Notes under the pieces: model-generated
The model's input: the letters and a program-made list of their open reading frames with translations, nothing else
Told to the model about the DNA's origin: nothing
Databases searched by the model: none
DNA from: Candidatus Rokuibacteriota bacterium
GTDB lineage: Bacteria > Methylomirabilota > Methylomirabilia > Rokubacteriales > CSP1-6
Direction: 5' to 3'
NCBI GenBank assembly: GCA_016177555.1
Contig: JACOVB010000162.1
Location: 1-11,221, forward strand
DNA length: 11,221 nucleotides
Program-made: the position numbers and the translations under genes
Shown here: piece by piece, positions 5,415 through 11,221 of the stretch
Numbering within the stretch: position 1 is the stretch's first letter
How the letters are laid out: every line of letters begins with the position of its first letter

Positions 5415-6712
5415 GCCGGGGCCGGGCGCCTGCGGAGCGCGGCCTTCGCCAGCGCGAAGAGCTGCGGCAGGGGGATGTTGGACGGGCACGTGTAACCGCA
5501 GCAGCCGCAGAGCATGCAGTCGGCCAGGGGGTTGGTCTCCATCTCTTCCCAGCGCTCCTTGAGGGCGAGCTGGCCGAGGAGCTGCGGGTTGAGGAAGACC
5601 GGGCAGGAATCCAGGCAGTGCCCGCAGCGAATGCAGGGGTACGACACGGTGGGCTTGGTCTCGGCCGCGGCGAGCACCACGACGCCGCTCGTGCCCTTGA
5701 CCAGCGGCGTGTCCAGGTGGCCGCCGAACACGATCTCCCGCGCGTCCGCCGTGAAGCCACCGCACGCGTCGATCAGGTCGCGGAGCTTCATGCCGACGGG
5801 CACGATGAGGTTCGATGGCCGCGTGACCCCGCGCCCCGTCACGGTGACGATTCGCTCGACCAGTGGAAGCCCCGTCTCGAACACCTCGGCGATCGTCGCC
5901 GCCGAGGCGACGTTCTGCACGACGACGCCCACGTGCAGCGGGAGCTTGCCGGACGGCACCTCGCGGTCGAGGAGCGCCTTGATCAGCATCTTCTCCGCGC
6001 CCTGCGGGTATTTCACCTCGAGCTCCTGGACGGTCACGTCCAGATCGGAGGGAAGCGTCCGGCGGATGGCGGCGATGGCGTCGGGCTTGTTCAGCTCGAT
6101 GCCGATCATCGCGCGCGTCGCCCCCAGGCAGCGCATCATGATGCGCAGGCCCAGGTGGACCCGCTCCGGATACTCGACCATCGTGCGGTGATCGGTCGTG
6201 AGGTACGGCTCGCACTCGCAGCCGTTGATCAGGACGGTGTCGACGACCTGGTCCTTGGGAGGCGCGAGCTTGACGTGGGTGGGGAACGCCGCGCCCCCGA
6301 GGCCGACCACCCCGGCCTGGCGGATGGCCTCGACGAGCTCAGGCGGCTCGAGCCGCGTCCAGTCCGGGACCAGCCGCGGTCGGGGCGCCTGCGGCGAGTA
6401 ACGGTCCACCGCGATCCGGACCGCCGGGGCGTACGACCCGTCGGGGTGCGGCCACAGGCAGATCTGCTCGACCGTCCCCGCCGCGGAGGCGTGTACCGGC
6501 GTCGAGACGTACCCGTCGGGCTCCGCGAGCACATCCCCGCGCTCGACCCGGTCGCCGGCTTTGACGACGGGGCGGGCGGGCTTGCCCGCGTGCTGGCGGA
6601 ACGGCAGCACCACCTCGTCCGGGTATGGCACCCGCCGGATCGCGATCCGGGCCGTGAGCTCCTTCAGCTCCGGTGGGTGGACGCCGTGGCGGAACTTCAG
6701 ATGGTCCCACAC
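5411..6712 (-). CDS. rnfC: Rnf electron transport complex subunit RnfC (NAD/FMN, two [4Fe-4S])
   Basis: RnfC is the peripheral cytoplasmic subunit where NAD+ is reduced or NADH oxidised. The 433-residue product begins with FRHGVHPPELK, the RnfC N-terminal signature, followed by a barrel-sandwich region (about 40-100), the Rossmann-like nucleotide/FMN domain with GLGGAAFPTHVK (137-148) and INGCECEPYLTTDHR (162-176), an SLBB segment (about 285-340), and two [4Fe-4S] motifs: C360/C363/C366/C370 and C399/C402/C405/C409 (CMLCGCCGYTCPSNIPL). It lacks the long Ala/Lys-rich C-terminal tail of gammaproteobacterial RnfC. The start is GTG at 6712, seven bases after the stop of the oxidoreductase gene; no good Shine-Dalgarno is present, but the sequence reads as the family N-terminus from here. 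Being next to a 2-oxoacid oxidoreductase suggests direct use of its electrons. Confidence 0.95.
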   Translation of the reverse strand: MWDHLKFRHGVHPPELKELTARIAIRRVPYPDEVVLPFRQHAGKPARPVVKAGDRVERGDVLAEPDGYVSTPVHASAAGTVEQICLWPHPDGSYAPAVRIAVDRYSPQAPRPRLVPDWTRLEPPELVEAIRQAGVVGLGGAAFPTHVKLAPPKDQVVDTVLINGCECEPYLTTDHRTMVEYPERVHLGLRIMMRCLGATRAMIGIELNKPDAIAAIRRTLPSDLDVTVQELEVKYPQGAEKMLIKALLDREVPSGKLPLHVGVVVQNVASAATIAEVFETGLPLVERIVTVTGRGVTRPSNLIVPVGMKLRDLIDACGGFTADAREIVFGGHLDTPLVKGTSGVVVLAAAETKPTVSYPCIRCGHCLDSCPVFLNPQLLGQLALKERWEEMETNPLADCMLCGCCGYTCPSNIPLPQLFALAKAALRRRPAPA

Positions 6713-6719
6713 AAGAGGG

Positions 6720-9700
6720 TCAATTGAAGGGCTGGGCGCGCTTGATCCACTTGTCCAGGTCCTTCTCGGCCGGGTTGAGCGGCGAGCCGGGGTGGATGAT
6801 CTTCACGGGACACTTCTCGGCGGCCTGCACGATTTCCCTGAACTTGCCGGCCTTCGGGTCCTTGATATAGGCCTGCTTCTTGGCGTTGTAGGCGAACAGC
6901 CGCTTGTTCAAGTTCGTGCACTCGTTGCAGGCCGTGCAGAGCGCCGAGTCGATGTACGGCTCCATGGTGAAAGCCTCGCCGGCCTCGGCTGCGGCCGGCG
7001 CCGCGGGCGCCGCTTCGAGGCTCGCCACGGCCGTCTCGGCCGCCGCGGGGGCCGGCGCAACTGCGGTGCCCCCGGCGCCGCGCGGCCGCGGCACGGCCGG
7101 CAGGGCATCGACCTTCGCGAGCAGCTCACCGATCGGCGTCCCGCCGTTGCCGGCCCGCAGCAGGTCCTCGGCCAGGCGCCGCGCGATGACCCACGGGTAG
7201 CGCGCCTTGAGGTCGGCCAGCTTGGCCTCGTACTCGGCGCGCAGCGCAACCACCCGCTGCTCGAGCTCGGCCTCGGCCGCGACCGTCTCCGGTGCCTTGA
7301 GCCCGGCCATGTCGCGCAGGAGGGTCCACAGCTCCCGGCGGTCCTCGGCGAGGCGGACGATCTCATCGGTGACGGCAAGGCGTCCGAGCTTCCGCCCGGC
7401 CTCGAGGGTGTAGATGAATGGCGTCTTGCCGGCGCGGTCGTCCTTGGCAAGAGCCAGGTACTCGTGCAAGGGCACCGGCTCCTCCTCCCCGGCGCCGGCG
7501 GCGATCCGGGAGAAGTGCTTCCGGAACCGCGTCTCGGTGCAGGCCCAGTCCGCCACCGTGACCGGCAGCTCCATCATCTGCTCGGCGCCGCCCTCGTCCA
7601 CGTACGTGAGCTCGTACGTGGGCCAGGGCTCGTCGACAGACGGGTTGCCGTCCAGGTTCAGCCGATCGGCGAGCCTCGGCCCCGTCGCGGGGTCGTAGAC
7701 CAGCAGCGGGACGGCGCGGCTCTCGAGCGCAAGCTTCGCCGCGTGGGGCGCCGCCTCGTCGCCGACCCCGTGCTCGGGCGGGCACGGGCAGTGGAGCGAG
7801 AACACCGCCGGGTAGCGCGACTGGAGCCCCCGCAGCACGCCGGCCAGCAGGTGGGAGGGCGAGGCCTGGGAGGACTGCAGCACGAACACATTGCGGTGGG
7901 CCATGGCGAGGAGCGCGAGCTCCTTGCGCGTCTCTTCCTTGCCGCGCTGGCCGGGCCCGAATTCCGCCATGTCGCTCACCTGGCCGAGGAACCCGCTCGT
8001 GCACGCCTGGCCGCCGGTATTCGAGTAGACCTGCGTGTCGAGCATCACGACGCGGACCGGCTTGCCGGAGGCCAGCAGCCGCGAGAGGTTCTGAAAGCCG
8101 ATGTCGAGCATGGCCCCGTCGCCGCCCACCGCGAGGATGGGCGGACAGAGGGCGAACTCCTCGTCGCTGAAGCGGCGCCAGTCGAGCTTGGCGAGCTCCG
8201 CCTCGTGCGTCGCGGGATCGTAACCGCCGCCGAGCTCGAGCTCGGCGCGCCGCACGGCCGCGAAGCCGTCGGCCATCTTCCGCATGTGCCCCTCGAAGAT
8301 CCCGATGGCCACGCTGGGAGCGTCCTGGAAGAGGTGGTTCACCCACGGGACCGGGTAGGGGTTGTAGGGGTAGGTGCTCCCCCACACCGAGGAGCACCCC
8401 GTCGAGTTCGCGATGCCGCATGTCGCGCGGCCGGTGCCCGTCGGCCCCTCCGTGTACCTCCAGCGGAGGTCGCGCAGGGCGCGGATGATCCCCGCGATGC
8501 GCTCCACCTCCTGTTTCTTCGTCTCGGCGAGCGGCACGTCGATCGAACCCGACCTCCCCGCCACCCGCGTGAGATCGGCCTCCGAGGCGAGGATGCGCCG
8601 GGCCCTGTCGTCCAGGCGCGCGATCAGCCCGTCGAGGCGCTCGACATGGGCCTTGACCCGCGGCTGCATGAGGGCATTGAGCGCGGAGAAGACGAGGTGC
8701 AGGATCGTCTTCTCGCCGCAGCCCATGCAGGCGCCGTCGCCGCCCAGCATGGAGAGGTAGTTCGTCTTCTTGAGGAGGAGGGACGGCAGGGTCCCGATGC
8801 CCTCTTCCAGGCTCGCGATGTTGATGTAGCGGTCGTCGGTCTCGGGAAGGAGATCCCAGAGCTTCCAGTTGCGGCGCAGGCGCTCGATCACTCCCGCGTC
8901 CTGCTTGACCGTCCGCAGCGCCTCGTCCGGGCACACCGAGACGCAGATGTTGCAGCCCTTGCACGTCGCGGGGTTCACCGTGATCGACAGGAGGCCGCCG
9001 CTGCCCTTGGTCCGGGACTCCGGCATGTCGAAGAAGGGCGCGGTCTTCGCGAGCGGGAACTCGGCCAGCGCTGCCTGCACGGGCGCCCACTCCGCGTCGA
9101 GGACCGCCCGCCGCTCCGGCGCGTAGGCGAGCTTCTCGGCGACGTTCGTGTAGGCAACCGCCGCCACGTCGCCGAATGTCGTGAAGGGCGTGTCCCGCAT
9201 GATCCGGCGCGACTCGCTGGCAAGGTGCTTGACGATCTGCCGCACGCGGTCGAGGGAGCCGCCGTTGGCGGCGAAGCCGATCGCCGCCTGGAAGACCTCG
9301 TCGATCTGGCTGACCACGCCGGGGATCGCGGTGTCGGGGCACTGGGTCCAGCACTGGCCGCAGCCTGTGCAGTTGGCCGGCACGAACTCCGGCACCTCCA
9401 TGCGCACCGCCGTCATGTCGCGGATCGTGCTCGTCGCCGCTGGCAGCGCGCTGGTGGCGGCCCAGGGATCGGCGATCCCATCCTGGCCGGTCGCGTAGAG
9501 GGAGCCGACCTGCTCCCAGAACCGCCCGGGGCTGCCGAGGGGGCTCTGGCTCCGGTCTCCATCGAGCCGGCCCGGGCGCTCGGGAACGCGCCCGATCTCG
9601 GTCGTGGACACCTCGTACGCGGCCACGTCGAGCTCGCGGACCTCGTCGTGGCCGCGGCGGATGACGCGCAGGTTCTCCTCGACCACGTGGGCGCCGAGCC

Positions 9701-11221
9701 GTCCGAACTTCTTCACGAGCTGGCTGCGGATCTCGGCGAAGAGCTTGGCCTCGTCGATGCCCTGGCCCTGCAGCAACGGGGCCACCCGGAAGAACGCGCC
9801 CATGAAGGCCGCGCCCTGCATGCGGTAACGGAGCTCGGCCCCGGACGCCTCGTCGCTGGCGATGCGGAAAGCGTCCAGGGAGTAGACGCGGATCTTCCGG
9901 TCCTTGAGGGCGCGCTGGATCCGCATCGGGAAGCTCGCCCACAGCTCCTCGCCCGAGCGATCGCTCTGGATGACGAACACCCCGCCCTCGGCGAGCCCGG
10001 CCAGCGGGTCGGAGTGGCGGGCCACGTTGGGATCGGGGGAGAGCACGACGTCCACGTGACGCAGCTCGCAGTTGAGCCGGATGGGCTCCCGGGCCAGGGT
10101 GGCGTAGAACGTGGTCGGCTGGCCCTTCTTCTCCGAGCCGTACTTCGGGTTGGCCTTGATGTGCAGGCCGAGCAGCTCCGCGGCCGTCAGCGCGAGGTTC
10201 TTGCCCATCGTGATCGCGCCCCAGCCGCCCACCGAGTGGATGCGGAGCGAGAGCGAGCCTGCGGGCAGGAGGTTGACGTCGGCCGCCGGCGCCAGCGCCA
10301 GGCCGGCGATGTCCGGGTAGCTCTCGAGCAGCCGCTCCTGCCAGATCTGCAGCTTCGGCAGCCGCGTCTTCGGCCGGATGAACTCGATGCTGAGGTAGAA
10401 CTGGCGGCGCTGCGTGCCGCCATCGAGCATGTTGTCCACCGCGGCGATCAGGTCGGTGGGCTGCAGGTCACGGCTGCCGAGCCCGAAGCATCCGGAGTAG
10501 AAATCGGGCACCTCGTGCGGGGCACAGGCCGGGAGCCCGGGATGGGGCAGGCTCCCGCCCCGGGACCGCCCGTTCTCGACTGCCTTGCCCATCGCCGCCC
10601 GGATCTCGCGCAAGAGCGGCGCGTCCACCGCGAGCGGCTGGTCCACCCGCTCGAGGACGACGACGCCCCGCTTGCCGCGCAGCAGCGCGACGAGGAGGTC
10701 GGCCGGGAAGGGCCGGAACATCGTCAGGTTGACGACGCCGACCCGGAGCTTCCGCGTCGCGCGCAGGTGGTCGGCCACCGCCTCGGCATTCCACACCACC
10801 GAGCCCTGGCCGATGATCACGTACTCGGCGTCCTCGATGCGGTAGCCGGAGGCCCGCGCGTAGCGCCGGCCGGTGAGCGCCGCGTACTCGTCGAAGGCGC
10901 GGTCGGCCAGGGCCGCCACGTGGTCGAAGTAGAACGGGCGCTGCGCGGCCACGCCTTGCTGGTAGGCGTCCTGGTTCTGGACGACGCCGAGCATGGTCGG
11001 GCTGTCCAGGTCGAACATCTCGGGGATCCGGCGGCGGCGCTCGCCGAAGACGAGGCGCTGGGTCGGCGTCGGAGACTCGATGATGTCCGATGGATCCCCG
11101 AGGAACTCGCGCACCAGCTCGCGCTCGGGCAGCCGGCACGACTCGATGACGTGGCTGGTGAGGAAGCCGTCCTGGGCGCAGATGCCGGGGTTCAGCGACA
11201 GCTCGGCGATCCGGTGGGCGA
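6720..11221 (-). CDS. Giant NifJ-type 2-oxoacid:ferredoxin oxidoreductase with C-terminal ferredoxin domain, N-terminus off window
   Basis: Thiamine-pyrophosphate enzyme that oxidatively decarboxylates a 2-oxoacid, most likely pyruvate, to acyl-CoA with reduction of ferredoxin, or runs in reverse as a synthase. About 1,499 residues are visible; numbering here starts at the GTG codon at 11114, although the frame is open upstream (ICAQDGFLTSH) and continues past the window. In order: end of the pyrimidine-binding domain; transketolase C-terminal-like domain II (about 90-180, VIIGQGSVVWNAEAVADHLR); gamma domain (about 285-480, PKYGSEKKGQPT); two [4Fe-4S] motifs, C582/C585/C588/C592 and C718/C721/C724/C728; TPP domain with ACMGCGEK (C796, C799), STGCSSVWG (C907), GGDGAMLDIGF (997-1007), LDTQVYSNTGGQ (1025-1036) and C1111, together supplying the TPP-proximal cluster; a helical region to about 1340; an Ala/Pro-rich linker; and a ferredoxin domain (C1393, C1396, C1399, C1435). 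An about 80-residue insertion separates C799 from C907. Substrate is unproven. Confidence 0.93.
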   Translation of the reverse strand, partial: AHRIAELSLNPGICAQDGFLTSHVIESCRLPERELVREFLGDPSDIIESPTPTQRLVFGERRRRIPEMFDLDSPTMLGVVQNQDAYQQGVAAQRPFYFDHVAALADRAFDEYAALTGRRYARASGYRIEDAEYVIIGQGSVVWNAEAVADHLRATRKLRVGVVNLTMFRPFPADLLVALLRGKRGVVVLERVDQPLAVDAPLLREIRAAMGKAVENGRSRGGSLPHPGLPACAPHEVPDFYSGCFGLGSRDLQPTDLIAAVDNMLDGGTQRRQFYLSIEFIRPKTRLPKLQIWQERLLESYPDIAGLALAPAADVNLLPAGSLSLRIHSVGGWGAITMGKNLALTAAELLGLHIKANPKYGSEKKGQPTTFYATLAREPIRLNCELRHVDVVLSPDPNVARHSDPLAGLAEGGVFVIQSDRSGEELWASFPMRIQRALKDRKIRVYSLDAFRIASDEASGAELRYRMQGAAFMGAFFRVAPLLQGQGIDEAKLFAEIRSQLVKKFGRLGAHVVEENLRVIRRGHDEVRELDVAAYEVSTTEIGRVPERPGRLDGDRSQSPLGSPGRFWEQVGSLYATGQDGIADPWAATSALPAATSTIRDMTAVRMEVPEFVPANCTGCGQCWTQCPDTAIPGVVSQIDEVFQAAIGFAANGGSLDRVRQIVKHLASESRRIMRDTPFTTFGDVAAVAYTNVAEKLAYAPERRAVLDAEWAPVQAALAEFPLAKTAPFFDMPESRTKGSGGLLSITVNPATCKGCNICVSVCPDEALRTVKQDAGVIERLRRNWKLWDLLPETDDRYINIASLEEGIGTLPSLLLKKTNYLSMLGGDGACMGCGEKTILHLVFSALNALMQPRVKAHVERLDGLIARLDDRARRILASEADLTRVAGRSGSIDVPLAETKKQEVERIAGIIRALRDLRWRYTEGPTGTGRATCGIANSTGCSSVWGSTYPYNPYPVPWVNHLFQDAPSVAIGIFEGHMRKMADGFAAVRRAELELGGGYDPATHEAELAKLDWRRFSDEEFALCPPILAVGGDGAMLDIGFQNLSRLLASGKPVRVVMLDTQVYSNTGGQACTSGFLGQVSDMAEFGPGQRGKEETRKELALLAMAHRNVFVLQSSQASPSHLLAGVLRGLQSRYPAVFSLHCPCPPEHGVGDEAAPHAAKLALESRAVPLLVYDPATGPRLADRLNLDGNPSVDEPWPTYELTYVDEGGAEQMMELPVTVADWACTETRFRKHFSRIAAGAGEEEPVPLHEYLALAKDDRAGKTPFIYTLEAGRKLGRLAVTDEIVRLAEDRRELWTLLRDMAGLKAPETVAAEAELEQRVVALRAEYEAKLADLKARYPWVIARRLAEDLLRAGNGGTPIGELLAKVDALPAVPRPRGAGGTAVAPAPAAAETAVASLEAAPAAPAAAEAGEAFTMEPYIDSALCTACNECTNLNKRLFAYNAKKQAYIKDPKAGKFREIVQAAEKCPVKIIHPGSPLNPAEKDLDKWIKRAQPFN

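Noticed and set aside
4698..5495. A 265-codon plus-strand open frame opposite rnfD
   Set aside because: Low-complexity Arg/Gly/Glu/His-rich translation and full overlap with well-supported rnfD; a shadow frame.
5411..6712. NqrA/NqrF-type Na+-NQR instead of Rnf
   Set aside because: The subunit has the RnfC N-terminus and two four-cysteine Fe-S motifs, and no nqrA or nqrF gene is present, so Rnf is the better assignment despite the NqrM-like neighbour.
7363..9942. An 859-codon same-strand open frame inside the oxidoreductase gene
   Set aside because: It is an alternate frame of the NifJ-type gene, with very high Arg/Gly/Pro/Ala content and no domain signatures; the main frame carries all cofactor motifs.

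Overview
The window is GC-rich (roughly two-thirds G+C by eye) and densely coded. Almost all of it is one minus-strand operon encoding an Rnf-type ion-pumping ferredoxin:NAD oxidoreductase together with a giant 2-oxoacid:ferredoxin oxidoreductase. It most likely comes from an anaerobic or facultative bacterium of a high-GC lineage. A Rokubacteria/Methylomirabilota-like or deltaproteobacterial-like genome would fit, but that is a guess from gene content and composition, and the sequence contains no taxonomic marker.

Layout, in the direction of transcription (right to left). At 11221-6720 lies a NifJ-type 2-oxoacid:ferredoxin oxidoreductase whose N-terminus is off the window and which ends in an extra tethered ferredoxin domain. 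Seven bases later come rnfC (6712-5411), rnfD (5414-4407), rnfG (4410-3727), rnfE (3730-3005) and rnfA (3005-2427). A 57-residue membrane-anchored Cys-rich protein resembling NqrM follows (2430-2257), then apbE, the flavin transferase that loads FMN onto RnfD and RnfG (2270-1260). From rnfC to apbE every gene overlaps the next by 1 to 14 bases, so the set is almost certainly co-transcribed and translationally coupled. A hemerythrin-like gene (1180-740) follows on the same strand after a 79-base gap.

The left edge is a separate unit: a TetR-family repressor gene (371 to the window edge, incomplete), with a good sigma70-type promoter at 426-454 and a near-perfect 20-bp palindrome at 406-425 directly downstream of the -10 box, the expected position for autorepression. 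Between this promoter and the hemerythrin gene, on the plus strand, lies the C-terminal third of a DedA-family membrane protein without its front part, a likely gene relic.

How the genes work together: the large enzyme oxidises (or in reverse synthesises) a 2-oxoacid such as pyruvate and exchanges low-potential electrons; the Rnf complex couples ferredoxin/NAD electron transfer to H+ or Na+ transport; ApbE and the NqrM-like protein would mature the flavin and iron centres. The most notable point is that the recognised RnfB subunit, which normally accepts electrons from ferredoxin, is absent from a cluster otherwise ordered C-D-G-E-A. Its usual place after rnfA is held by the small Cys-rich protein, while the oxidoreductase at the head of the operon carries its own tethered ferredoxin domain.
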